DNA from: Omnitrophica bacterium GWA2_41_15
GTDB lineage: Bacteria; Omnitrophota; Gorgyraeia; Gygaellales; UBA12090
Length of the DNA stretch: 32,566 nucleotides
Assembly: GCA_919901925.1 (NCBI GenBank)
Contig: CAKKQA010000199.1
Location: forward strand, 1 to 32,566
Direction: 5' to 3'
The notes beneath the pieces were generated by a model that made no database searches, was not told the origin of the DNA, and saw only the letters and a program-made list of their open reading frames with translations. The position numbers were made by a program, and so were the translations under genes. Positions 17,720-25,682 of this stretch are shown here, in pieces. Position 1 is the stretch's first letter; every line of letters begins with the position of its first letter.

Positions 17720-18847
17720 TCAAAATTGTTTCAAAAACCTCAAGTCGTTCTCGTAAAACAAACGGATATCATTTATGCCGTATTTTAACATCGCAATCCT
17801 GTCAACGCCCATCCCGAAAGCGAATCCTGTATATTTCCCTTTAGGATAACCCACATTTGCTAAAACATTGGGATGAATCATCCCGCTTCCTAAAATTTCC
17901 AGCCAGCCCTTGCCATGACAAACAGGGCATTGTCTTTGTTCCTCTCGAAGGGGTAAAGGACGACGTTTATCATTTAACCCTTGACCCCTAACCCTTAACC
18001 CTTCACGATGCTTCTGCTCACCACATATTATGCAGGATATATCTACTTCGGCCGACGGTTCTGTAAAAGGAAAGAAATGCGGGCGAAAACGCATTTTAAT
18101 GCTTTCGCCGAAAAGCTGTTTGGCAAACGCGGATAAAACGCCTTTTAGATCTGAGAACCTCACGTTTTCATCGACGAGAAAACCTTCGATTTGATGGAAC
18201 ATGAAAGAATGTGAGGCGTCTGTGGCATCGGGGCGGTAAACTTTTCCCGGCACAATTACCGCCAAAGGCGGCTTGTGCTTTTTCATTACCCGGATTTGAA
18301 CCGGCGAGGTATGGCTGCGCAGTAATAGTTTGCCGGTTTGCCAGTTTGCCGGTTTGCCGGTTAAATTATCTTCTTTTAAATAAAAGGTGTCAAAGGCGTC
18401 ACGCGAAGGATGTTCGAGCGGAATATTTAAACCGGTAAAATTATTATATTCTGTTTCTACTTCCGGGCCTTCCACAATCACAAAGCCCATCCGGGTAAAA
18501 ACAGAGCATACCTCATCCATAACCTGTGTTATTGGATGAGAAGAACCTTGCCTTGGCAATGTGCCGGGCAAAGTCCAATCGAGCGTTTGCGAAACACAAG
18601 GTTTTGAGCTCTTTAATTCCTCTGTCTTTTTGTTAAAAGCGTCCTGCAGTTTGTTTTTGAGCAAGTTGACATTCTTTCCAAACTCCGGACGCTCAAGGGC
18701 TTGCAAAGACGGAATAGACGCGGTCATCCCGGCAAGAAGCCCGCTTCTTCCTAAATACTTGATTCGCAAGGCATCCAGCGCCTGCGATGTCACTGCCTGT
18801 GCTATTCCCCTTAGCGCTTCTTCCTCAATAGCAACAAAGTTATACAT
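17720..18847 (-). CDS. pheS: phenylalanyl-tRNA synthetase alpha subunit (with inserted segments)
   Basis: HPITQVMDEVCSVFTRMGF, EHPSRDAFDTFYL, LLLRSHTSPVQIRVM, FFPFTEPSAEVDI, GWLEILGSGMIHPNVL, FAFGMGVDRIAMLKYGI. Confidence 0.95.
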   Translation of the reverse strand: MYNFVAIEEEALRGIAQAVTSQALDALRIKYLGRSGLLAGMTASIPSLQALERPEFGKNVNLLKNKLQDAFNKKTEELKSSKPCVSQTLDWTLPGTLPRQGSSHPITQVMDEVCSVFTRMGFVIVEGPEVETEYNNFTGLNIPLEHPSRDAFDTFYLKEDNLTGKPANWQTGKLLLRSHTSPVQIRVMKKHKPPLAVIVPGKVYRPDATDASHSFMFHQIEGFLVDENVRFSDLKGVLSAFAKQLFGESIKMRFRPHFFPFTEPSAEVDISCIICGEQKHREGLRVRGQGLNDKRRPLPLREEQRQCPVCHGKGWLEILGSGMIHPNVLANVGYPKGKYTGFAFGMGVDRIAMLKYGINDIRLFYENDLRFLKQF

Positions 18848-18938
18848 TATAGAAACATCCCCATCGTCCAGTATTTTTATCTGTGCCCATCTGTGAAAAA
18901 TATCTTGTCCGCACGAAATCTGTGCTCATCTGTGTTTT

Positions 18939-19286
18939 TTATCCCTTGACTAACTCTACTATTTTTTGAAATGCTTTAGTGTCGTTTATTGCCAATTCCG
19001 ACAGCATCTTTCGATTCAACGCGACCTTTGCTTTTTTTAACCCTGACATGAAAGTGCTGTACGTCATCCCCGCTTGCTTTGCGGCGGCGTTAAGACGGGC
19101 GATCCACAACCGGCGAAATTCGATTTTGCGTTTTTTCCGGTCGCGATAAGCGTAAACCTCGCTATGCATTAAAGACCGCTTTGCCTGAAGGTATTGCTTA
19201 GAGCGGTCTCCCCATTGCCCTTTGGCGCGCTTCATAACCCTCTTTACCCTTTTTTTTCTCGCTACATTAGTTTTAACTCTTGCCAT
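18939..19286 (-). CDS. rplT: 50S ribosomal protein L20
   Basis: MARVKTNVARKKRVKRVMKRAKGQWGDRSKQYLQAKRSLMHSEVYAYRDRKKRKIEFRRLWIARLNAAAKQAG. Confidence 0.97.
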   Translation of the reverse strand: MARVKTNVARKKRVKRVMKRAKGQWGDRSKQYLQAKRSLMHSEVYAYRDRKKRKIEFRRLWIARLNAAAKQAGMTYSTFMSGLKKAKVALNRKMLSELAINDTKAFQKIVELVKG

Positions 19287-19345
19287 TTTCTAGTTCCTTT
19301 CTAAAAAATAATGCTCATTTTAATTACACAGTTAGGGCATTTATA

Positions 19346-19456
19346 GGGGTAAGGGTAAAGTGATAAGGGTTAAGGAAAACCCTATGATAAATTCAGTAAT
19401 TTAAGTTTTTTTCTTTCTTTTTTCCTTATCACTTAACCCTTACCGCTTAACCCTTT
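19346..19456. repeat. GGGTTAA-type telomere-like palindromic element T3
   Basis: ggggtaagggtaaagtgataagggttaaggaaaaccctatgataaattcagtaatttaagttt ... ccttatcacttaacccttaccgcttaaccc. Confidence 0.85.
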
Positions 19457-19479
19457 ACTTGCCCCTTTGTCTCGTCTTG

Positions 19480-19680
19480 CTACCTTCCGTAGGGCATTGC
19501 TGTTTTAATAGTCTTCTCCGACGACTTTGTCACATAACCCTGTATCTTCAGCCTGCGTTTGCGGCCCTCTTTCTTAGAAGAAAGCAGGTGGCTCTTTCCT
19601 GAACGCGCCATTTTTATCTTCCCTGTTTTTGTTATTCTGAATCTCTTCTTAACCCCTTTTCTTGTTTTTAGTTTTGGCAT
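19480..19680 (-). CDS. rpmI: 50S ribosomal protein L35
   Basis: MPKLKTRKGVKKRFRITKTGKIKMARSGKSHLLSSK; start at 19680. Confidence 0.95.
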   Translation of the reverse strand: MPKLKTRKGVKKRFRITKTGKIKMARSGKSHLLSSKKEGRKRRLKIQGYVTKSSEKTIKTAMPYGR

Positions 19681-19713
19681 GTTTCCTCTCTTTATCTTAT
19701 CCACTGTGAACCG

Positions 19714-20223
19714 TTAACTCTTTGGCCCCATGACCATCGTTATCGCCCTGCCTTCCAATATGGGCGGCTTCTCTACGATGCCATGCTCCGTGCTCTCGGA
19801 GATAAGCCTATCCAAAATACGCCGGCCTAAATCCTGATGCGTCATTTCCCTTCCGCGGAAAAACAGGCTTACTTTAATCTTATCCTTCTTCTTCAAGAAG
19901 TCGACAAGATGTTTTAGCTTTACCTGATAATCGTGTTCCTCAATATTCGGCTTCAGCCGGATTTCCTTAATGTGCACCTGATGCTGGCGTTTTTTTGCCT
20001 GGCGCTCTTTCTTCTCCTCGTCGTATTTAAACTTGGAATAATCCAGTATCCTGCACACAGGCGGATTCGCGTTTGTCGCGACTTCAACTAAATCCAACTC
20101 GTATTGCTCAGCCATATCAATCGCTTTTTGCACCTCCACAACGCCTAACTGCTCTCCTTCCGGGCCTATCAGCCTAACCTGCGGCACACGGATTCTTTCA
20201 TTTACTCTGTAGTATTTCTGAAT
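19714..20223 (-). CDS. infC: translation initiation factor IF-3, probable ATT (AUU) start
   Basis: In-frame extension IQKYYRVNERIRVPQVRLIGPEGEQLGVV; AAGGAGGTGGTTTAG precedes ATT at 20223. The track starts at the internal GTG 20187. Confidence 0.88.
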   Translation of the reverse strand: MQKYYRVNERIRVPQVRLIGPEGEQLGVVEVQKAIDMAEQYELDLVEVATNANPPVCRILDYSKFKYDEEKKERQAKKRQHQVHIKEIRLKPNIEEHDYQVKLKHLVDFLKKKDKIKVSLFFRGREMTHQDLGRRILDRLISESTEHGIVEKPPILEGRAITMVMGPKS

Positions 20224-20301
20224 CTAAACCACCTCCTTAAATTTGTTCTGCCTGCGGCGGGATAAATCAAATCTTTAGCCCATCGAAAGCACTTTGTGTT
20301 T

Positions 20302-22032
20302 TTATTTTAGCTGCTCTTTTGTTTCTATCTCTTTTTTTATTTTACTGATAAAATCTTTCAATTCCATTTGTCCCTGGTCGCCGACTCCTCTTTTACGCAC
20401 CGCTATTTTCCCTGCCTCGGCCTCCCTTTCTCCAAGGACAATAATATAAGGTGACTTTTCCATTTCCGCGGTGCGGATTCTTTTAGGCAGTGTTTCATTC
20501 GCCATGTCCAGCTCAACCCTTAAACCGGCGCCGCGCATTTCATTTTCTATATTCTGGGCGTATGCCTGCTGTTCGGTTCTAATAGGAATAATTTTTACCT
20601 GCGTTGGCGCCAGCCATAAAGGAAACGCTCCGGCGTAATGCTCTAACAGCGCCCCCATAAAACGCTCCAATGAACCAAGGATAACCCGATGCAGCATTAC
20701 CGGCTGTCTTTCTTTTCCCTCCGCGTCGATATATTTCAAATCAAACCTGCCCGGTAAAGCAAAATCGCATTGTATCGTCGCGCATTGCCATTGCCTTTTT
20801 AAAGCATCCCGCAGTTTTATATCGATTTTAGGGCCGTAAAAAGCGCCGTCACCTTCATTGATCTGATATTTCAGGCCTTTTTCCTTAAGCGCGTCTTCTA
20901 GCGCCAATGTCGCCCTCTGCCAATCCTCGTCTGTGCCGATAGAATCGCTGGGCCTTGTGCTTAATTCAATAGCCACATCATTAAAACCGAAGTCCTTCAT
21001 TGCCGCGAAAACAAAATCCACAACCTTGACTATTTCTTCCCTTACTTGTTCCGGGGTGCAAAATATATGGGCGTCGTCTTGAGTAAAACCGCGCACACGC
21101 AAAAGCCCGTGCAGGACGCCGGATTTCTCATGGCGGTAGACCGTGCCCAGCTCAAATAATTTTATCGGCAGTTCCTTATAACTATGGAGTTTTGATTTGT
21201 AAATTAAAATGTGTCCCGGGCAATTCATCGGCTTTAAGACAAATTCTTTGCCTTCGATCTGAAAAGTATACATATTCTGAAGGTAGAATCCGTAATGGCC
21301 GGAGGTCTTCCATAATTCCTGCTGCATAATATGCGGGGTGATCACCATGTCGTACCCGCGCCTAAGGTGTTCGTCTTTTTCGTAATCTTCGATTATGCGC
21401 CGCAGCGTCGCGCCCTTAGGATGATAAAACACCAAGCCCGCGCCCGCCTCGTCGTGATAAATATCGAAATACCCTAACTGCGGCCCTAATTTTCTATGGT
21501 CGCGTTTTTTCGCCTCCTCAAGGTTTTTTAAATACTCATCTAATTCTTTCTTGTTTTCAAAACAAGTCCCATAAATCCTTTGCAGCATAGGATTAGTTTC
21601 AATCCCATGCCAATAGGCGCCGGCAACCGAAAGCAATTTAAACGCTTTTATTTCTCCGGTCGACGCGGCATGCGGGCCGCGGCATAAATCAATGAAACTA
21701 TTGCCTGTCTTATATATCGATAATTGCTCATCCACGATACCTTTAATTAAATCGAGCTTATAATTCTCATTTAGCTTTTTAAATAATTCTTCTGCCTTGT
21801 TTCTGGAAAGCTCTTCGCGAATGAATGGTTCGTCATTTTTGATAATCTCCTGCATCTTCTTTTCTATTGCTGCCAAATCATCGTCGGTAAACGGCTCTTT
21901 CTTCTCAAAATCATAATAAAACCCGTCCTCGATAGAAGGCCCTATGCCTAATTTAACATCCGGCCAAAGTTCCTTTACCGCCTGAGCCATTATGTGCGAG
22001 CAAGAGTGCCGTAAAATAGATAAATCTATCAT
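20302..22032 (-). CDS. thrS: threonyl-tRNA synthetase, lacking N-terminal TGS domain
   Basis: LRHSCSHIMAQAVKELWPDVKLGIGPSIEDGFYYDF, MNCPGHILIYKS, RVRGFTQDDAHIFC, GRFDLKYIDAEGKERQPVMLHRVILGSLERFMG. Confidence 0.95.
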   Translation of the reverse strand: MIDLSILRHSCSHIMAQAVKELWPDVKLGIGPSIEDGFYYDFEKKEPFTDDDLAAIEKKMQEIIKNDEPFIREELSRNKAEELFKKLNENYKLDLIKGIVDEQLSIYKTGNSFIDLCRGPHAASTGEIKAFKLLSVAGAYWHGIETNPMLQRIYGTCFENKKELDEYLKNLEEAKKRDHRKLGPQLGYFDIYHDEAGAGLVFYHPKGATLRRIIEDYEKDEHLRRGYDMVITPHIMQQELWKTSGHYGFYLQNMYTFQIEGKEFVLKPMNCPGHILIYKSKLHSYKELPIKLFELGTVYRHEKSGVLHGLLRVRGFTQDDAHIFCTPEQVREEIVKVVDFVFAAMKDFGFNDVAIELSTRPSDSIGTDEDWQRATLALEDALKEKGLKYQINEGDGAFYGPKIDIKLRDALKRQWQCATIQCDFALPGRFDLKYIDAEGKERQPVMLHRVILGSLERFMGALLEHYAGAFPLWLAPTQVKIIPIRTEQQAYAQNIENEMRGAGLRVELDMANETLPKRIRTAEMEKSPYIIVLGEREAEAGKIAVRKRGVGDQGQMELKDFISKIKKEIETKEQLK

Positions 22033-22055
22033 TCTATAATTCTCTCATTGTGGAA

Positions 22056-22376
22056 TTAGTTTTTCTCATACATGACCTTTCCCTTCTCTATAATTTCCTG
22101 TAAAAAGGGGTTCCGGCCAAATTCGCTTCTAAATTCCGCCGGCGTAAGAATCCACGGCTCAAAAGGCATATCTTTTTTAATATGCCGCACCAGGCGGCCA
22201 ACCTCAAGCCATCTTTGCCCATAAGATTTCTTGGTATCTTTAACAATAAGCATATCTATATCGCTGTTTGGCGTAATTTTTCCAGACAAGCAAGAGCCAA
22301 AGAGAATAATCTTCGTTGGCCCATATCCTTTTTTTAACGTTTTTACTATCTCCTTAACCGAATTCTTATAATCCAC
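22056..22376 (-). CDS. MNT-type nucleotidyltransferase domain protein
   Basis: TKIILFGSCLSGKITPNSDIDMLIV (GS...DxD). Start probably GTG 22376; the track start overlaps tRNA-Val. Confidence 0.72.
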   Translation of the reverse strand: MDYKNSVKEIVKTLKKGYGPTKIILFGSCLSGKITPNSDIDMLIVKDTKKSYGQRWLEVGRLVRHIKKDMPFEPWILTPAEFRSEFGRNPFLQEIIEKGKVMYEKN

Positions 22377-22391
22377 TTTTAACCTTTTAAA

Positions 22392-22468
22392 TGGTGGGCC
22401 CAAGAGGACTTGAACCTCTGACCTTCACAATGTCAATGTGACGCGCTAACCAGCTGCGCTATGAGCCC
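22392..22468 (-). tRNA. tRNA-Val(GAC), CCA encoded
   Basis: GGGCTCATAGCGCAGCTGGTTAGCGCGTCACATTGACATTGTGAAGGTCAGAGGTTCAAGTCCTCTTGGGCCCACCA folds as a full cloverleaf. Confidence 0.93.
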
Positions 22469-22485
22469 TAATTTTTTCTTAAAAA

Positions 22486-22894
22486 CTATACTATTTGCAA
22501 CAATCTTTTATTTTGCGGTAATCTTTTATAATTTTCCTTACTGATTACTTTCTTTCCGCTTTTGCGTTCCAATTCTTTTCTGGCATTGCCCGCGACAGCG
22601 CCGCCTTCAAAAGCGGCCTGTTTATTTTCAACAAACCCCTGCGCGTCTTTATTGACAGCTATCTCTTTTGTTGATGCCTCGCCAAGCAAGGGAGGTGGCA
22701 ATTTGCCCCCACCCCTTAGAAAGCTCTGGGTCACGCCTACGCATATCTTTGATGTAGCCGTCAGGCTGAACAGAATCTGTTAAGGCAGCCACCACATCAA
22801 CAATCACAAACCACCATTCCTTATTATGGATGGCCTTTCTGATTTCGCGCTTCCTAAAAATCGCGATTTTAGTCGTTGTTGTTTCTTCATTCAT
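22486..22894 (-). pseudogene. decayed BRO-N / phage antirepressor-like protein (internal deletion plus frameshift)
   Basis: N part MNEETTTTKIAIFRKREIRKAIHNKEWWFVIVDVVAALTDS and C part STKEIAVNKDAQGFVENKQAAFEGGAVAGNARKELERKSGKKVISKEN lie in different frames with the middle missing. Confidence 0.72.
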
Positions 22895-22987
22895 ATTTTC
22901 AAAATCCCGCGCCCCGGCGAACCCTACGCGATACTGACGGACACGATTCGCCTGAGCGTCAATAGTTATGGGCAAGAAGGAAACTGT

Positions 22988-23045
22988 GTCTCTGCGGCCT
23001 TTTCCATGTCAAGGAAACGCTCTAACCGGGCTGAGCTAAGCGCCC
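22988..23045 (-). pseudogene. truncated tRNA-Val(GAC): acceptor 5' strand, D arm and anticodon arm only
   Basis: GGGCGCTTAGCTCAGCCCGGTTAGAGCGTTTCCTTGACATGGAAAAGGCCGCAG then diverges; no T arm or 3' acceptor follows. Confidence 0.65.
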
Positions 23046-23075
23046 CAATAATTTTTCGATGCCTTGTCTAAGATG

Positions 23076-23990
23076 CTAAACAAAATGTCTATTTCCTTTT
23101 CCTAAATTACAGCCTTCACACAAAGTTTGCAAATTCTCCAAATTTGTTTTTCCGCCTTTTGAGTAAGGAATTACGTGATCGACATGCAATTGACAATCAT
23201 AATTCGTAGCAGGGTTTGCGCCACATTTAACACATTTAAATCTATCTCTATTCAAAACTCTATATCTTAATCCCAGAGGAATGCAGTGTCTATCTTCAAT
23301 AACCACACTATGTTTTCTAATGTCTTCCCTTATTGGTTTTTCGATAATCTGCTCGCTTGCCTGCTCTCTTTGATTCATTCGTGCAACAAATGCCATGAGC
23401 GCTTTTCGCCAACTTCCAAAATGAGATCGATAACCCTCAACGGTAATTTCTGATGGTGGTAAGTTCATCTCGCGGTATAAAGGCTGCCTACCGTAGTGCG
23501 TCCATACATTCAAGAGGTTTTCAAAGTACTCGTCGTCTGCCCATCTAATTCCGTGCCTTGAAACCCGCAATCCTGCTTTTTCGACTCCGGCACGCCAAGA
23601 GCCAAAACGACCTTTTATAATCTTTGAGCCAATAATTTTTGAATTCCTACCTATATCTTCAGTAGTAATTTCTTTTTTATCGAGAAGCCTGGCAATTCTT
23701 CTTAATTCTTCGAGTATCTGAACGTTAGTCAGACGTCTTGATTGTTTCAAACGAACTTTCTCGGAAATTTCTAATGGCCCAGAATACTTATCCACAATAC
23801 TCGCTTTTTCGAGTGTAGCTCGCCAACTTCCGTAGCGACGGCAGAGTGTTGCAGAATGGATTTTGCTATACTTGTTAAAATCCCTACTACTTAAAATCTC
23901 CTTACCAACAAGGGAATCAACACGTCTAATTTCTTCAATAATATCTTTCTCTATTACACTTGCCGATAAAAAATTTAGTTCAAATTTCAT
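23076..23990 (-). CDS. HNH endonuclease with three homing-endonuclease-associated repeats
   Basis: Repeats RRYGSWRATLEKASI, GRFGSWRAGVEKAGL, SHFGSWRKALMAF; HNH core CVKCGANPATNYDCQLHVDHVIPYSKGGKTNLENLQTLCEGCNLGKGN. Confidence 0.88.
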   Translation of the reverse strand: MKFELNFLSASVIEKDIIEEIRRVDSLVGKEILSSRDFNKYSKIHSATLCRRYGSWRATLEKASIVDKYSGPLEISEKVRLKQSRRLTNVQILEELRRIARLLDKKEITTEDIGRNSKIIGSKIIKGRFGSWRAGVEKAGLRVSRHGIRWADDEYFENLLNVWTHYGRQPLYREMNLPPSEITVEGYRSHFGSWRKALMAFVARMNQREQASEQIIEKPIREDIRKHSVVIEDRHCIPLGLRYRVLNRDRFKCVKCGANPATNYDCQLHVDHVIPYSKGGKTNLENLQTLCEGCNLGKGNRHFV

Positions 23991-24015
23991 TTCACCTTAC
24001 ACCTCTTTTTAAAAG

Positions 24016-24050
24016 TGGGCAAGGAGGGAGCCAAACCCTCATGCCTCAAT
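24016..24050 (-). other. possible tRNA 3'-half remnant (T-arm-like hairpin plus acceptor-like tail)
   Basis: GAGGCATGAGGGTTTGGCTCCCTCCTTGCCCAC: 5-bp stem GAGGG/CCCTC with 7-nt loop; T-loop TTTGGCT is non-canonical. Confidence 0.35.
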
Positions 24051-24058
24051 TCTAAAAA

Positions 24059-24142
24059 TGCCGGAGAAGGGAATTGAACCCTTAAAACCTTGCGGTCGCG
24101 GGATTTTAAGTCCCGTGCGTTTCCCAGTTTCGCCACCCCGGC
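24059..24142 (-). tRNA. tRNA-Leu(TAA)
   Basis: GCCGGGGTGGCGAAACTGGGAAACGCACGGGACTTAAAATCCCG...GGGTTCAATTCCC...CTCCGGCA, long variable arm, anticodon TAA. Confidence 0.94.
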
Positions 24143-24150
24143 AAATAATT

Positions 24151-24807
24151 TTAATTAAGAACCGTCTTGCTTTTACTCCAGCCTTGATACGAATCAAAAC
24201 ATGCTTGAGCCAATTTTATTTTTCTGTCTAAACCGAAGCAGCCCTTATAATAACATTGTCCGGCAATCTGCCTTGCTGCCATCTTTCCGTATTTCAATAC
24301 CCATAAGCTACTATGCTTATGAATTTTGCCCTCAATTCTCAATAACCTCTCTATTTTACTCTCCAGCCACTTAATAAATTCTACCGACCCTGAAAAAATT
24401 CTGACACTCCACTGTTCTTTCCCATTAGTTGGATGTAGCCAGCGCTGAATACAGCCATCCCCATCAATCAAACCTCGCAAAAAATCATTAAAAAATCCTT
24501 CGGGCACCTTCAAAGAACCTAAAATTAAAGATTTATTCTGCATAAGGCCTATTGATAATAAAAATTCGTAGAAATTCTTATTCGAAATTTGAATACGATA
24601 AGCCTGCTTATTGGTATTTCTATTTTTAACACAAACCCCGGCAGCGAGACCCATGTTTTCTTTTATCTTTAATAGGTACGCGGAATCCTTTGAAGTAATA
24701 TCTACGTGCCTTCCGTCCTTACACAAACACCCATCACTCGTAATAAGGCCCACTAAATACCAAAAATTCGCACCTTTTATCTTTAAATCTTTTCTTTTTT
24801 GTGGCAT
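24151..24807 (-). CDS. LAGLIDADG homing endonuclease
   Basis: Two motifs WYLVGLITSDGCL and FLRGLIDGDGCI about 100 aa apart. Confidence 0.85.
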   Translation of the reverse strand: MPQKRKDLKIKGANFWYLVGLITSDGCLCKDGRHVDITSKDSAYLLKIKENMGLAAGVCVKNRNTNKQAYRIQISNKNFYEFLLSIGLMQNKSLILGSLKVPEGFFNDFLRGLIDGDGCIQRWLHPTNGKEQWSVRIFSGSVEFIKWLESKIERLLRIEGKIHKHSSLWVLKYGKMAARQIAGQCYYKGCFGLDRKIKLAQACFDSYQGWSKSKTVLN

Positions 24808-24887
24808 ATCATTTTACCCCTCGCCGATATTCAAAAAACTAAATCGCTCGGGGTAAATTTTCCTCATATAATACGAGGGAAAATTTA

Positions 24888-24960
24888 AGGCGTGGACCGG
24901 ACTTGAACCGGTGAATAACTGTTTTGCAGACAGTTCCCTTAACCACTTGGGTACCACGCC
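24888..24960 (-). tRNA. tRNA-Cys(GCA)
   Basis: GGCGTGGTACCCAAGTGGTTAAGGGAACTGTCTGCAAAACAGTTATTCACCGGTTCAAGTCCGGTCCACGCCT; U73 typical of Cys. Confidence 0.94.
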
Positions 24961-25009
24961 ACAATCATTCAAAGGGAATGCGCCAGCAAGCGGAGGGAAT
25001 CTTCACGTC

Positions 25010-25115
25010 GTCATTGCGAGGAACCCTTGCTTGGCATATAAGTGACGAAGCAATCACGTTTTTTAAAACGAGATTGCTTCGTCACCACATGTCAACGACA
25101 GCTCCTCGCAATGAC
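25010..25115. repeat. MITE/REP-like palindromic repeat, copy 4
   Basis: gtcattgcgaggaaccc...gacgaagcaatcacg...cgagattgcttcgtc...gctcctcgcaatgac. Confidence 0.88.
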
Positions 25116-25151
25116 GGACTTAAGGTCCCTCCCCCCACCAACTGATTACGT

Positions 25152-25682
25152 TCAAAGAACCCGCTTTACTTCTTTTATAATCTCCTCGACGCTGGCTAAG
25201 TGGCCGATGCCGGCTTGCCCGTTTGCCAATTTGCCCTTAACCGGGCCGATGAATTTATATCCTAATCCTTTCAGCTTGGCAATGTTGCCTTGCAGGATTT
25301 TATTCTCGAACATATTTGAATTCATCGCCGGCGCAATTACAACCGGCGCCTTTGTTGCCATTACGGCACAGCTTAATAGGTCGTCGCAGATTCCACCGGC
25401 GATTTTACTGATTGTATTTGCCGTTGCCGGAGCAATCAAAATCAAATCGCTTTTTTGCGCCAAAGAAACATGCTCAATATTCCAGGCATCAGGATCGGCA
25501 AACATATCGCAATAAACTTTATTACGGGAAAGCGAAGCCAGCGTAAGCGGCGTAATAAACTCATTGGCGTCATCGGTCATTATAACCGTAACGTTAAAAT
25601 TTTCTTCCTTTAACCTTCTTATTATATCACAGGCTTTATAAGCGGCAATACTGCCGGTTACGCCCAAAATAATATTTTTCAT
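25152..25682 (-). CDS. coaC: phosphopantothenoylcysteine decarboxylase (CoaC flavoprotein domain only)
   Basis: MKNIILGVTGSIAAYKACDIIRRL, LAPATANTISKIAGGICDDLLS, PAMNSNMFEN; ends before a CoaB domain. Confidence 0.88.
   Translation of the reverse strand: MKNIILGVTGSIAAYKACDIIRRLKEENFNVTVIMTDDANEFITPLTLASLSRNKVYCDMFADPDAWNIEHVSLAQKSDLILIAPATANTISKIAGGICDDLLSCAVMATKAPVVIAPAMNSNMFENKILQGNIAKLKGLGYKFIGPVKGKLANGQAGIGHLASVEEIIKEVKRVL

Noticed and set aside
25212-25245. TTTGCC-type repeat in coaC similar to the pheS insertion
   Set aside because: The peptide GPVKGKLANGQAGIGHLA aligns with the normal CoaC motif GPxxGxLAxGxxGxGRMA, so it is not an insertion.
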